From contig NZ_SSBL01000017.1 in the NCBI RefSeq assembly GCF_004795105.1, forward strand, positions 62,001-126,000: DNA of 64,000 nucleotides. The letters are read 5' to 3'. The notes under the pieces are model-generated. The model saw only the letters and a program-made list of their open reading frames with translations, was not told the DNA's origin and did not search any database. This stretch comes from Streptomyces sp. A0642. GTDB taxonomy: Bacteria > Actinomycetota > Actinomycetes > Streptomycetales > Streptomycetaceae. Shown piece by piece: positions 7,810 through 16,738 of this stretch; within the stretch, counting starts at the first letter, position 1, and the number at the start of each line of letters is the position of its first letter. Position numbers and translations under genes: made by a program.

Positions 7810-8184
7810 TCAGGCCGAGAGGGGCTGGGCCTCGTCGTCGACGGCCGAGTCCCAGTCGGGGTAGACCTCGAACAGACGGCGGACGCCGAGCGCGCCGAGC
7901 ACCCGGTTGACGTGGGAGCCGTCCTCGGCGCCGCGGGAGGGCAGGATCAGGCGCAGCCGGCCGCCGCAGGAGCGCATCAGGCGGCGGGAGGCGATCAGGA
8001 CGCTGACACCGCTGGAGTCGCAGAAGAAGACCTCGGAGAGGTCGAGCACGACGTCGTGGCGGCCCACGGCCACCGCGTCGTGGACGGACTGGCGGACGAC
8101 GGGTGAGGTCACCAGGTCCAGTTCGCCGCGCATGTGCAGAACGGTCCACGCACCCCGTTCGGTCTCGGCCACTCTGAGTGTCAC
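7810..8184 (-). CDS. STAS-domain anti-sigma factor antagonist
   Basis: A 124-residue SpoIIAA/RsbV-like protein. VLHMRGELDLVTSP (about 15-28) is the first STAS strand-helix, and VVLDLSEVFFCDSSGVSVLI (about 47-66) carries the phosphorylatable Ser of the DSSG motif. It would bind and titrate a SpoIIAB-like kinase when unphosphorylated. A longer frame to 8310 exists, but GTG 8182-8184 sits just before the domain and follows GAGAGG at a suitable distance. The ATPase at 363-875 and the sigma factor at 8498 are possible partners, though no operon links them. Confidence 0.85.
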   Translation of the reverse strand: MTLRVAETERGAWTVLHMRGELDLVTSPVVRQSVHDAVAVGRHDVVLDLSEVFFCDSSGVSVLIASRRLMRSCGGRLRLILPSRGAEDGSHVNRVLGALGVRRLFEVYPDWDSAVDDEAQPLSA

Positions 8185-8497
8185 GCGACTGGGCCTCTCG
8201 TTCCGGGGATCCCAGGGGATTCCAGCGATCCGGAAGTTTGCGTTCCTCCTCGCGGCTGCCCCGGTGTACCGCCCATGAAACACCGCCTCACACAGGAAGG
8301 CCCAGAACACTTTCGGGCAGAAATGATCACTTCGGGTCCGATTCCGCTGCCGTGGGGTGCCGCATTCCCTACCATCCAGGGCGATCGTGGGGACGTACTT
8401 GCTGTAAAGGGGCGTGCTCGGTCAGCCTGGCCGACTACATTCGGTGTGACGAGGGGTACAGGGCGAGCGGCCCTGACGGCACAGGGCTGGGGGTCGG
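8185..8497. promoter_or_regulatory. Divergent promoter region between the STAS and sigma-factor genes
   Basis: This 313-bp spacer separates the minus-strand STAS gene from the plus-strand sigma gene and must hold both promoters. The sequence before the sigma gene contains GTGTGACGAGGGGTAC (about 8445-8460), somewhat like an alternative-sigma promoter of the GnnT / GGGTAy kind. The spacing is too short for a firm call. No further gene was recognised. Confidence 0.3.
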
Positions 8498-9067
8498 ATG
8501 GCTAAAAACGCACCACCCCGCTGGGACCGCAGGATGCAGCAGCGGCTGGCGCGCGGCGAGGCGGCGGCCCTCGGCGAGCTCTACGACCGGTTCGCCTCCC
8601 TCGTGCACAGTCAGGCCAACCGGATGCTCGACGACGAGAGCGCCGCGGACCTCGTCACCCGCGCGGTGTTCGGTTACGTGTGGGAGAACCCCGACGCGTA
8701 CGACCCCAAGCAGGGCTCGATGCGCTCCTGGGTCGCCCGGCTCACGCACCGCGAATCCGTGCAGCGGCTGCGCCGGGAGTACGGGGCGGACGAGGGGCAC
8801 GAGGAGGCCGGCCTGGAGGAGCGGGTGCGGCGGGCCACGGCCGCGGCACGGGCCGACTACATCGTCGCGTCCATGCCCGCACCGCTGCGGGCCGCGTTGG
8901 AGCTCGCGTACATCCAGCGCCGCGACTACCGGCAGACCGCGACCGATCTCGGGGTCACCGAGGACGAGGCGCGGCGCCGGCTGCGGCTCGGGCTGCAGCT
9001 GCTGTCCACCGCGCACGCGCGTCCGCTGGAGGGCTCCCCGCCGCCCGGATACGGGCGGCCGCTGTGA
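8498..9067 (+). CDS. ECF-like RNA polymerase sigma factor
   Basis: A 189-residue sigma-70-family protein. The sigma-2 region runs about residues 14-85 (ALGELYDRFASLVHSQANRM, then the DLVTRAVFGYVWENP stretch and SMRSWVARLTHRESVQRLRRE). The sigma-4 region runs about 120-170 (PAPLRAALELAYIQRRDYRQ, then TATDLGVTEDEARRRLRLGL, the DNA-binding HTH). There is no sigma-3, as expected for group 4. Its stop overlaps the GTG of the next gene in a GTGA junction, so the two are translationally coupled. The next gene has the zinc anti-sigma motif, so the pair forms a classic sigma/anti-sigma module. The signal it answers is unknown. Confidence 0.9.
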   Translation: MAKNAPPRWDRRMQQRLARGEAAALGELYDRFASLVHSQANRMLDDESAADLVTRAVFGYVWENPDAYDPKQGSMRSWVARLTHRESVQRLRREYGADEGHEEAGLEERVRRATAAARADYIVASMPAPLRAALELAYIQRRDYRQTATDLGVTEDEARRRLRLGLQLLSTAHARPLEGSPPPGYGRPL

Positions 9068-10482
9068 GCGATGACACGGGCGGCCTCGACGAGGGCGAGG
9101 GACGGGACGACGAGGTGCGGGGCGCCCGGCGCATACCGGGCCCGCGGGCCGCCGCCGACGACCTCGACCCGAGCCGGTTCGTCCCGCCCCCGCCCGCCCG
9201 GCGACCGGAGCCCGTGCCAGAAGCCGAGCTCGCCCATGAACCCGAGCCCACCCAGGCACCCGAGCCCGCCCAGGAACCCGAGCGCGTCCAGGCACCGGAG
9301 CCGGAGGCGGCACTGGGCCGGCCGCGCGTCGACGAGGCCGGCCCGCCCGCCCTCGTGCTCCCGCACCGCGTGCTGAAGGCCCTTCTCGGCGCCTGGGCGC
9401 TGACCGCGTGCTCGGCCGCGGAGACGGAGGCCGTGGAGGCGCACCTGACGGAGTGCGCCCCCTGCGCGGACGAGGCGCTGCGGCTGCGCGACGCGGTGGG
9501 CCTCCTGCACACCGATCGCAGCCTGGACCTCGATCCGATGCTCCGGACCCGCGTGCTGGGGAACTGCCTGAAGCGCCGGCCGGCCACGATCCCGGTTCCG
9601 GAGTGGGCCGCCCCGTACGACGCGGAGACGGCCCGGCTCGACGCGCTGCTGCGCGACATCGGCGGCTCGGAGTGGCACGCGCCGGTGCGGCTGAAGTGGT
9701 TCGAGGGCGAGCGCGGGGTGAACCGCAAGACGACGGTCGCCGGTGTCATCGGTCATCTGATGGCCGTGGACGGCCTGGTCAGCGCGGCGCTCGGGCTCGA
9801 GGACCCGCTGGCCGAGAGCGTTCCCGGCGCCCCGCGCCGTAGCTCCGGACTGCCGCTCGCGCCCACCCGGCGCACCGAGACGTACTGGTCGGCCGCCCGG
9901 CGTCCGCTGACCCGCGGCATCCGCGAACCGTGGCGCGACCAGAGCCACGCCCTGATCCGCACCGTGTCCTTCGTGGGGCGCGACGTCTCGGAGCTGTCCG
10001 TCTCCTACGGTGACTTCGCCCTGCCGCTCCAGGACGCGCTGCTGGACCGCGCCTTCGAGTGCTGGGTGCACGCCGGTGACATCGCCGAGGCGGTCGACTA
10101 TCCGTACGAGCCGCCCTCCGCCGCCCATCTGCACCGCATGATCGACCTGGCGGCGCGGCTGCTGCCGGCCGCGCTGGCCGTGCGCCGCCGGGCGGGACTC
10201 GCCGGTCCGGCCCGTCAGCTGGTGACGGCGGGGTCCCCGGGGCGTTCGCTCCATCTGGAGGTCGAGGGTTCGGGCGGCGGCGACTGGTACATCGCGCTGG
10301 ACTCCCCCGCCGCCCTCGGCTCCGCCGAGCACACGGTGGCGCAGGTCGCGCTGGACGGCGTGGAGTTCTGCCAGCTGGTGGCGGGGCACGTCCCGCCCGT
10401 GGAGGCGGCGGCCGGCCAGCGCGGGGACCGCGAGGCGATCCGGGACGTGCTCTTCGCGGCGGCCTCGCTCAGCAGGCTCTGA
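9064..10482 (+). CDS. Zinc-finger anti-sigma factor fused to a maleylpyruvate-isomerase-like (MDMPI) domain
   Basis: A 472-residue protein starting at GTG 9064, which overlaps the sigma stop by 4 bp. Residues about 1-95 are acidic and Pro/Glu rich with degenerate PEPxQxPEP repeats and are probably disordered. VEAHLTECAPCADE (about 126-139) is the HxxxCxxC zinc anti-sigma motif. From about residue 185 to the end there is a DinB/MDMPI-type region (VAGVIGHLMAVDGLVSAALG, then the AFECWVHAGDIAEAVDYPYE stretch) resembling mycothiol-dependent isomerases. No membrane helix is seen, so the anti-sigma is soluble. In this family the zinc can act as a redox sensor that releases the sigma factor. The role of the MDMPI part is not known. 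Confidence 0.85.
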   Translation: MSDDTGGLDEGEGRDDEVRGARRIPGPRAAADDLDPSRFVPPPPARRPEPVPEAELAHEPEPTQAPEPAQEPERVQAPEPEAALGRPRVDEAGPPALVLPHRVLKALLGAWALTACSAAETEAVEAHLTECAPCADEALRLRDAVGLLHTDRSLDLDPMLRTRVLGNCLKRRPATIPVPEWAAPYDAETARLDALLRDIGGSEWHAPVRLKWFEGERGVNRKTTVAGVIGHLMAVDGLVSAALGLEDPLAESVPGAPRRSSGLPLAPTRRTETYWSAARRPLTRGIREPWRDQSHALIRTVSFVGRDVSELSVSYGDFALPLQDALLDRAFECWVHAGDIAEAVDYPYEPPSAAHLHRMIDLAARLLPAALAVRRRAGLAGPARQLVTAGSPGRSLHLEVEGSGGGDWYIALDSPAALGSAEHTVAQVALDGVEFCQLVAGHVPPVEAAAGQRGDREAIRDVLFAAASLSRL

Positions 10483-10490
10483 GCCGCCTG

Positions 10491-11369
10491 CTACGCGAAG
10501 ACCACCGTGCGGCGGCCGTTCAGGAGGATGCGCCGCTCCGCGTGCCACTTCACCGCACGGGCCAGGGCCTGGCACTCCACATCGCGTCCGATGGCGACCA
10601 GCTGGTCGGGCGTCACACCGTGGCCCACCCGCTCGACCTCCTGCTCGATGATCGGCCCCTCGTCGAGGTCGGCCGTGACGTAGTGCGCCGTCGCCCCGAT
10701 CAGCTTCACACCGCGGGCGTGCGCCTGGTGGTACGGCTTGGCGCCCTTGAAGCTCGGCAGGAACGAGTGGTGGATGTTGATGATCCGGCCGCTGAGCTGC
10801 TTGCACAGGTCGTCCGAGAGGACCTGCATGTAGCGGGCCAGGACGACCAGCTCCACGTCCTCCTCGCGAACCAGCTCCAGCAGCTGCGCCTCCGCCTCCG
10901 CCTTGTTCTCCCTGGTCACGGGGATGTGGCGGAAGGGAATGCCGTACGAGGCGACCAGCTCGGCGAAGTCCGTGTGGTTGGAGACGACTGCCGCGATCTC
11001 GACCGGCAGGGCCCCGATGCGGGAACGGAACAGCAGGTCGTTGAGGCAGTGGCCGAACTTGCTGACCATCAGCACGATCCGCATCCGGTCCGAGGAGCGG
11101 TGGATCTGCCAGTCCATCCGGAAGGAATCGCCGATGGCCGCGAAGCTCGCCCGCAGCTTGTCGAGCGTCACCGGGCTGTCGGCCGAGAAGTGGACGCGCA
11201 TGAAGAACAGGCCCGTGTCGTGGTCCCCGAACTGCTGGCTGTCCTCGATGTTGCAGCCGGTCATGAAGAGATAACTCGACACGGCGTGCACGATGCCCTG
11301 TTTGTCAGGGCACGAAAGCGTGAGGACGTACTGCTCGGGGGCGGTCTGGGCAGGCTGCGACGCGGTCAT
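10491..11369 (-). CDS. purU: Formyltetrahydrofolate deformylase
   Basis: This 292-residue enzyme hydrolyses 10-formyl-THF to THF and formate, balancing the one-carbon pool. The N-terminal ACT domain is about residues 12-90 (YVLTLSCPDKQGIVHAVSSY). The formyltransferase domain follows, with the RMRIVLMVSKFGHCLNDLL start at about 96. IINIHHSFLPSFKGAKPYHQ (about 195-214) carries the catalytic Asn/His, and VKLIGATAHYVTADLDEGPI holds the second His and Asp. The length fits PurU. The ATG at 11369 starts just before the ACT domain. It is convergent with the anti-sigma gene, with 8 bp between the stops. Confidence 0.96.
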   Translation of the reverse strand: MTASQPAQTAPEQYVLTLSCPDKQGIVHAVSSYLFMTGCNIEDSQQFGDHDTGLFFMRVHFSADSPVTLDKLRASFAAIGDSFRMDWQIHRSSDRMRIVLMVSKFGHCLNDLLFRSRIGALPVEIAAVVSNHTDFAELVASYGIPFRHIPVTRENKAEAEAQLLELVREEDVELVVLARYMQVLSDDLCKQLSGRIINIHHSFLPSFKGAKPYHQAHARGVKLIGATAHYVTADLDEGPIIEQEVERVGHGVTPDQLVAIGRDVECQALARAVKWHAERRILLNGRRTVVFA

Positions 11370-11412
11370 CCCCGTAGCGTGCCATACCCGTCCGCGGTTC
11401 CGCGGCGGCCTC

Positions 11413-11907
11413 TCAGCTCCTGGTCATGATGCGGAGCACGTCAAGGGAGCGCGGCGGGACGTCGGGCTCCTCGCCGTCGTTCGTGGCGAGCAGCACATGG
11501 GCCTCGCGGGCGGCCCGGACGGCCTCCGGCCAGCCGTGGTGCTCCAGGTAGGCGGAGACGGGGGCGTCCGCGCCGACCTGGTGCATGATGCGCAGCACCC
11601 GCAGCACGGCGACGTCGACGAGGGCGGCCTCGCCGGAGTCCCGGAAGACCGTGCCGACGTATTTCTCGGCGGACCAGTTGTCCAGCCAGGTGTCCTCGAC
11701 CAGGCGGTACACGGCGTCGGTGACGTCGCCGTATCCCTCCCGGCCGGCCAGCCAGCACTCGTGGTGGAAGACGGGGTCGGAGAGCATGTGCAGCGCCGAG
11801 CGCACGTTGCTGCGCCAGCGCCACCACGGAAGGTCATTGAGCGGCATGCCGCCCATGGTGGAGGAGCGACGGCCGCGACGGGAAGAGTTCTCGGAACCTT
11901 GCTGCAC
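11413..11907 (-). CDS. SCO4402-family protein of unknown function
   Basis: A 164-residue soluble protein conserved in Streptomyces immediately next to purU. Its core MPLNDLPWWRWRSNVRSALH, then the MLSDPVFHHECWLAGREGYG stretch, is Trp/His rich. The rest is helical with no catalytic motif I recognise. The start is uncertain: MQQGSEN at 11907 or the internal MGGMPLNDLP about 18 codons later. It is co-directional with purU (43-bp gap) and may be transcribed with it. Confidence 0.75.
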   Translation of the reverse strand: MQQGSENSSRRGRRSSTMGGMPLNDLPWWRWRSNVRSALHMLSDPVFHHECWLAGREGYGDVTDAVYRLVEDTWLDNWSAEKYVGTVFRDSGEAALVDVAVLRVLRIMHQVGADAPVSAYLEHHGWPEAVRAAREAHVLLATNDGEEPDVPPRSLDVLRIMTRS

Positions 11908-12030
11908 GGTTGTCGATCGTACGTTCCCTTTCCGGCGTTCCGTACGGGCCCCTGCAATTCACCTGTCCGTCACCGAGCGTTGAACGGGGCACACCGCGCC
12001 GTTACCCCGGGACGGGAAGTGTCTGTGTCC

Positions 12031-13311
12031 ATGACCGGACGGCGACGCCCCACCTCCCTCCGCCCTTTCAGGCTGCTCACCGGTGCGGTGGCGGCAGGGG
12101 CTCTGCTGATGACCGGCTGCGGCGCACTCCCTGGAGCATCGGGGGGCTCCAGGGAGCCCGTCACCGTCGTGACCTGGGCGCCCGGCGGCGCGTCGGGACC
12201 GGATGCCGCCAACATGGCCGGCATGACCGCGATGGCGCAGGCGTACGCCCGCTGGATCAACGGCGAGGGCGGGATCGACGGGCACGAGCTGCGCGTGGTC
12301 ACCTGCGACGAGCAGGACACCTCGGTCGGCGCGGGCAACTGCGCCCGCCGGGCCGTCAAGGAGAAGGCCGTCGCCGTCCTCGGCTCGTACAGCCGGCACG
12401 GGCGGGCGTTCATGGCACCGCTCGAAGTCGCCGGGATTCCGTACATCGGCGGCTACGGCGCCTCCGAGGAGGAATTCCGCAGCTACATGTCCTACCCGGT
12501 CACCGGCGGCCAGTCGGCCCTCCTGGCGGGCAACGCCAAGCAGCTGGCCGCCACCTGCGAACGCGTCTCCCTGGTGCGTCCCGACACCCTGAGCGGTGAC
12601 ACCCAGGCATGGCTCCTCAACACCGGACTCACCGAGGCCCGCCGGCCGGCCCCGGTCGACGTCCGGGCCGCGGAGGAGACCACGTCGTACGACGAGGCGG
12701 CCGGGCGCGCGCTGACGGGGGCGGGCAGCGACGGGGGCTGTGTGACGGCGGTGCTCGGCGACCGCACGGAGACCTTCTTCGACTCCTTCCGGCGGCTGGA
12801 GCCGGCCGGCGGATCGGTGCGGATCTCCTCGGTCCTCGGCAGCATCGGCCAGCCGCTCATCGACCGCACCGGCGGCCGCGAGAGCCCGTTCGAGGGCGCG
12901 TACGTCACCGGGTGGTACCCGGCCCCCGGAGACGCCCGCTGGGACCTGATGCGGAAGGTGATCAGCGAGCACGCCTTCGCGGACAACCGCATCGACCCGG
13001 ATGACACGGGGGTGCAGACGACGTGGATCGCCTACACCGCCCTCAAGTCGATCGTCGAGTCGCTGGACGAGGCGGAGATCACCTCCCGGGAGGTCACCAA
13101 AGCCCTCAACCACGGCACCCGGGTGGACACCGGCGGTCTGACCCCCGTCCTGCGCTGGCGCTTCGAGGACATGATCGGCTCGTCCGCGTATCCGCGCATC
13201 GTGAACAGCAAGGTGACGTTCCAGGTCGTCCGCGACGGCCGGCTGGTCGCCGACAGGAAGGGCTTCGTGGACGTGACGAACACGCTGTCGGACGCCAGCG
13301 CGACCGGCTGA
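12031..13311 (+). CDS. Substrate-binding lipoprotein, branched-chain-amino-acid ABC type
   Basis: A 426-residue lipoprotein with a twin-Arg/Lys-poor signal and a lipobox ending LLMTGC (Cys at about residue 30). The mature part begins PVTVVTWAPGGASGPDAANM and has the periplasmic-binding-protein type I fold (Peripla_BP_6): MTAMAQAYARWINGEGGIDG, VVTCDEQDTSVGAGNCARRA and AVLGSYSRHGRAFMAPLEVA. It would capture an amino acid or amide ligand at the cell surface. No permease or ATPase genes are adjacent, so it is an orphan binding protein. ATG 12031 is given; GTG 12025 is also possible because GGGAAG ends at 12019. Confidence 0.85.
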   Translation: MTGRRRPTSLRPFRLLTGAVAAGALLMTGCGALPGASGGSREPVTVVTWAPGGASGPDAANMAGMTAMAQAYARWINGEGGIDGHELRVVTCDEQDTSVGAGNCARRAVKEKAVAVLGSYSRHGRAFMAPLEVAGIPYIGGYGASEEEFRSYMSYPVTGGQSALLAGNAKQLAATCERVSLVRPDTLSGDTQAWLLNTGLTEARRPAPVDVRAAEETTSYDEAAGRALTGAGSDGGCVTAVLGDRTETFFDSFRRLEPAGGSVRISSVLGSIGQPLIDRTGGRESPFEGAYVTGWYPAPGDARWDLMRKVISEHAFADNRIDPDDTGVQTTWIAYTALKSIVESLDEAEITSREVTKALNHGTRVDTGGLTPVLRWRFEDMIGSSAYPRIVNSKVTFQVVRDGRLVADRKGFVDVTNTLSDASATG

Positions 13312-13332
13312 GTCCCCGGGCGCCCGGGGACT
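13311..13332. terminator. Bidirectional GC-rich palindrome
   Basis: AGTCCCCGGGC / GCCCGGGGACT is a perfect 22-bp palindrome that begins on the last base of the binding-protein stop codon. A second hairpin, CACCGCGCT-CAG-AGCGCGGTG (13337-13357), covers the end of the minus-strand gene and contains its stop. Together they separate two convergent genes. Neither has a T-tract, which is usual in Streptomyces. Confidence 0.6.
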
Positions 13333-13344
13333 CCCGCACCGCGC

Positions 13345-14859
13345 TCAGAGCGCGGTGGACGCGCGCTTCGTCAGGCCGTACTTCACCGCGATGGCGTTCC
13401 ACAGCCTGGACGCCTGCTTCTTGGCGTTGGTCGCCTCGCCGCTCTGCACATTGGCCTGCTGGTAGTGCGAGGTCGGGCGGGCCTTGCCCTTCTTGCACAC
13501 CTTCTTGCTCTTGGCCTGCGCCGCCCACGCCGCGTAGTGGTCGTCCGCCGAGGCGGACGCCTGCCAGGCCTTGGTGAGGGAGGCGGTCAACCCGGCGTTG
13601 TCCGGCAGCTTGTCGACCGACAGCCCCTTGAGCCGGGTCACCAGGTCGCGACGCTGCTGGGCGGCGCCCTTGAGATCGGCCACGGCCTTGTCCAGGTCGG
13701 TGCAGTTCTTGGCCTTCTCCACCGCGCCGATGACCGCGGCCCGACTGTTGTTGCTGTCCGCGAGGAGCTTGTCGAGCGCCTCCGCCTGCGGCTTCGCCGG
13801 GTCCTCGGCGGCCTGGGTGGACGGCTGCGGCGCGGTCGAACTCGCCGATGCCACCGGCTGCTTGGCGTCCTCCCCCTTGTCGTCGCCGCCGCTCATCAGG
13901 GCGCCGGCCCCGAGCCCGATCACGGCGCAGCCGACGACGACCGCGGCGATCAGCGGGATGTGCGCGGACTTCTTGCGCCGCCCGTCCCGCCCGTCCTGCG
14001 GCACCCCGTCCTCGGGCCCCGAGTACGGGGGCGCCTGCTGGTACGCCTGAGGGGGCGGCCCGCTCCGGTACGGCTGCCGGCCGCCCGGGAACTGCTGCTG
14101 GTGTTGCTGCGCCGGGTCGAACCGGGGCATCTGCTGGGTCGCGCCCGCCGGTTCGTCGCTGCGGAAGAGGTTGTCGAACTCGGCGGGGGGCTGCCGCTCA
14201 CCGGGCGCCCCGGGCCGTATGCCGTACGGGGCGCCCCCGGGCACGGGCGGTATGTACTGGGTGGCGTCGGCGTCCTGGCCGCCCTGCGCGGGCGGCGGCC
14301 CGCCGTGGGAGCCGGGCTGCTGGTACGCCTGCTGCTGGGACTGGCCGAGGAACTGCGTGGACTCGGCGGGGGATTCCGGCGGCAGACCGCCCGGGCCGGG
14401 ACCGGCCGGCACCGGGGCGATGTACTGCGTGGCGTCCGCGTCGCCGCCCCCGCCGGGCACCGCCTCGGGAGGCAGCGGCTGGGCGTACGGCGACGGCGGG
14501 GGCTGCTGCGCGTGCTGCTGGGCGGGCGGCTGCGGGTCCTGGCCGTACCCGGGAGTCTGCGGCCCCTGGCCGTACTGCCCGTGCTGCGCCTGCTGCCCGT
14601 ACTGCTGCTGCCCCGGCCCGTACGCGTCCTGCCCGTATCCGCCCTGGTGCTGGGCCTGCTGAGCCTGCTGGGCAGGGTCCTGAGCCGGCGGCTGCGGCCC
14701 CCAGGGCTGGCCCCACGGCTGACCGCCGGCCGGGACCGCCTGGTCCGCGGGTCCCCCCGGCGTCCAGGGCTCGCCGCCGCCCGCGGGCAGCACGACGCCC
14801 TCGTGCGCGGGTCGTACAGCAGGGAGCTGCTGCTCGTCACCCTGTCCGCTCTGTGTCAC
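13345..14859 (-). CDS. Pro/Gln-rich single-pass membrane protein with repeated TQ motifs
   Basis: A 504-residue protein conserved in Streptomyces. Residues 1-285 are a low-complexity cytoplasmic Pro/Gln/Gly tail (YGQ, QQAQ and PPAQ repeats). It contains four spaced Thr-Gln motifs: DADATQYIAPVP (about 141), ESTQFL (about 168), DADATQYIPPVP (about 198) and GATQQMPRFD (about 238). A basic stretch GRRKKSAHIP is followed by one helix, LIAAVVVGCAVIGLGAGALM (about 300-319), placing the tail inside. The outer domain (about 345-504) is helical with two Cys (NCTDL and KKVCKKGK), possibly disulfide-linked. The function is unknown; the TQ motifs suggest a Ser/Thr kinase substrate or FHA ligand. Confidence 0.8.
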   Translation of the reverse strand: MTQSGQGDEQQLPAVRPAHEGVVLPAGGGEPWTPGGPADQAVPAGGQPWGQPWGPQPPAQDPAQQAQQAQHQGGYGQDAYGPGQQQYGQQAQHGQYGQGPQTPGYGQDPQPPAQQHAQQPPPSPYAQPLPPEAVPGGGGDADATQYIAPVPAGPGPGGLPPESPAESTQFLGQSQQQAYQQPGSHGGPPPAQGGQDADATQYIPPVPGGAPYGIRPGAPGERQPPAEFDNLFRSDEPAGATQQMPRFDPAQQHQQQFPGGRQPYRSGPPPQAYQQAPPYSGPEDGVPQDGRDGRRKKSAHIPLIAAVVVGCAVIGLGAGALMSGGDDKGEDAKQPVASASSTAPQPSTQAAEDPAKPQAEALDKLLADSNNSRAAVIGAVEKAKNCTDLDKAVADLKGAAQQRRDLVTRLKGLSVDKLPDNAGLTASLTKAWQASASADDHYAAWAAQAKSKKVCKKGKARPTSHYQQANVQSGEATNAKKQASRLWNAIAVKYGLTKRASTAL

Positions 14860-15055
14860 CGGGACTCCTACGTGTGAACCTATGGAATCGTCGGCTCACG
14901 CTATCGGGTGGTCCCCGCCGTTCGCCAAGTGCGTGTGGTCGCGCACGCTCTCTTCACGCCGGCTGTAACGCCCGGCGCGCCCGGGACGCAGTTAAGGGGG
15001 CGCGCCCACCACGCCCCGGCCCGCGCGACGGCACCGGCCCCGGAACGCCCTCCCG

Positions 15056-16438
15056 TCAGGCCGCCTGCAGTTCCAGCCGGGCGCCGAACTCGCGTACCGC
15101 CGGCTCGTCCCCGTACGGCACCAGGCGCTGCTGCAGATCGTCCAGATACTCCGTCCCCCGGCTGGAGCGCACCGTGCCCAGCAGCTCCATCGCCCGCGTC
15201 CCGGTGTGGCAGGCCTGCTCCACCTCCCGCAGCTGCACCTGCGCCGCGGCCAGCAGGGCCAGCCCGATGCCCCGGCGGCGGGTCCGGGACTCCGGGAGGC
15301 CGCCGAGGGCCTCCTTCGCCCGGCGGGCGGCCGCCTCCGCCTGGCCGAGGTCGCGGTGGCAGTGCGCCAGCTCGTCGGCGAGATAGGCGTGGTCGAAGTG
15401 GGCGATCCAGTCGGGATCGTCACCGCTGTCCGGATCGGCCTGCTCCAGCGCCGCCAGCGCCCGGGCCGCCACCGCCTGCGTGGTCCGCGCGTCCCCGAGC
15501 AGCGCGTGGCCGCGGGCCTCCGCCGCGTAGAACATCGCCTCCGCACGCGGCGTGACCCGCCCGCGCGCCCCCTCCTGCGCCGCCCTGGCCAGCTGGGCGA
15601 TCTCCCGGGGATTGCCGAGCTGCGCCGCGAGATGGCTCATCGAGGCGGCCAGCACATAACCGCCGTAGGCGCGGTCGCCCGCCGCCTGGGCGAGGCGCAG
15701 GGCCTGGATGTAGTAGCGCTGGGCGAGACCCGGCTGGCCGGTGTCGATCGCCATGTACCCGGCGAGCTCGGTGAGCCGCGCGACCGCGGCGAAGAGCTGG
15801 CGCCCGGTCGACTCGCGGTACGCCCCCGAGAGCAGCCCGGAGACCACGCTGTTCAGGTAGTGCACCAGCACCGGCCGCACATGACCGCTCCCGAAGCGGT
15901 GGTCCAGATCGACCAGCGCCGCCGTCGTCGCCCGCACCGCCTCGACGTCCGGCATCCCCACCCGGGCCCCGGCCGCCCGCGCCACCTGCGGGTCCGCACC
16001 GGAGATCAGCCAGTCGCGGCTGGGCTCGACCAGCGCCGAGGACGCGACCGTGGAACCGGACAGGAAGTCACGGCGGCCGGCGTCGCTGCGCCACAGCTCG
16101 CTGACCTGCTCGATCGCCCCGGTCACCGTGGGGGCGAACTGCAGACCGACCCCGGACGCCAGGTTCTTGCCGTTGGCCATGCCGATCTCGTCGATCGTGA
16201 CCGTGCGTCCGAGCTTGCGGCCGAGGGCCTCGGCGATGATCCCCGGCGCCCTGCCGCGGGGTTGCTGTCCTCGCAGCCAGCGGGCGACGGAGGTCTTGTC
16301 GTAGCGGAGGTCGAGCCCGCGCTCGGCTCCGACCATGTTGACGCGGCGGGCGAGGCCCGCGTTGGAGCATCCCGCTTCCTGAATGAGCGTCTGGAGCCGT
16401 TCGTTCGGCTGGCGTGCGACGAGAGGCCTGGCTGACAT
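15056..16438 (-). CDS. NsdA-like transcriptional regulator with TPR-type repeats
   Basis: A 460-residue protein starting MSARPLVARQPNERLQTLIQ. Residues about 10-80 resemble a helix-turn-helix of the Streptomyces NsdA type (NAGLARRVNMVGAERGLDLR, then YDKTSVARWLRGQQPRG). Residues about 150-440 are alpha-helical repeats of TPR character (LFAAVARLTELAGYMAIDTG and RYYIQALRLAQAAGDRAYGG). ATG 16436-16438 follows GGGGGAG at 5 bp spacing, an excellent site. NsdA (S. coelicolor SCO5582) represses differentiation and antibiotic production; this protein is a relative from memory, not proven to be the orthologue. It is divergent from the prim-pol gene. Confidence 0.82.
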   Translation of the reverse strand: MSARPLVARQPNERLQTLIQEAGCSNAGLARRVNMVGAERGLDLRYDKTSVARWLRGQQPRGRAPGIIAEALGRKLGRTVTIDEIGMANGKNLASGVGLQFAPTVTGAIEQVSELWRSDAGRRDFLSGSTVASSALVEPSRDWLISGADPQVARAAGARVGMPDVEAVRATTAALVDLDHRFGSGHVRPVLVHYLNSVVSGLLSGAYRESTGRQLFAAVARLTELAGYMAIDTGQPGLAQRYYIQALRLAQAAGDRAYGGYVLAASMSHLAAQLGNPREIAQLARAAQEGARGRVTPRAEAMFYAAEARGHALLGDARTTQAVAARALAALEQADPDSGDDPDWIAHFDHAYLADELAHCHRDLGQAEAAARRAKEALGGLPESRTRRRGIGLALLAAAQVQLREVEQACHTGTRAMELLGTVRSSRGTEYLDDLQQRLVPYGDEPAVREFGARLELQAA

Positions 16439-16738
16439 GTATCTCCCCCTGAGGCCGCAGTGATCGTGGAAGGAATCACTGCCCGACATATGCCTGAGAA
16501 ATTCGCTGATTTCTCGTGTTGGTCACTTTTGGCGCGTCTCCACCCCTTTCGCCCGGCACGCGCCCTAGGATGCCGAGCGAACTCTGCCGGATTTCCCGTA
16601 GGGGGCTACCCGCCACCCGCCTCCGTCCCTCCCGCGCGCCCCCGCCCGTGCATCGATGCGCCCCGTATGCGTGAGCGCCGGTCGCAACCGCGCCCGCCGC
16701 GCCCGTAACCCCAGGTGGCGGCGGGAGTTGTGCTGTGC

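Noticed and set aside
11293..12024. Upstream extension of the substrate-binding lipoprotein frame
   Set aside because: It runs antisense through the SCO4402-type gene; the signal peptide and ribosome site place the start near 12031.
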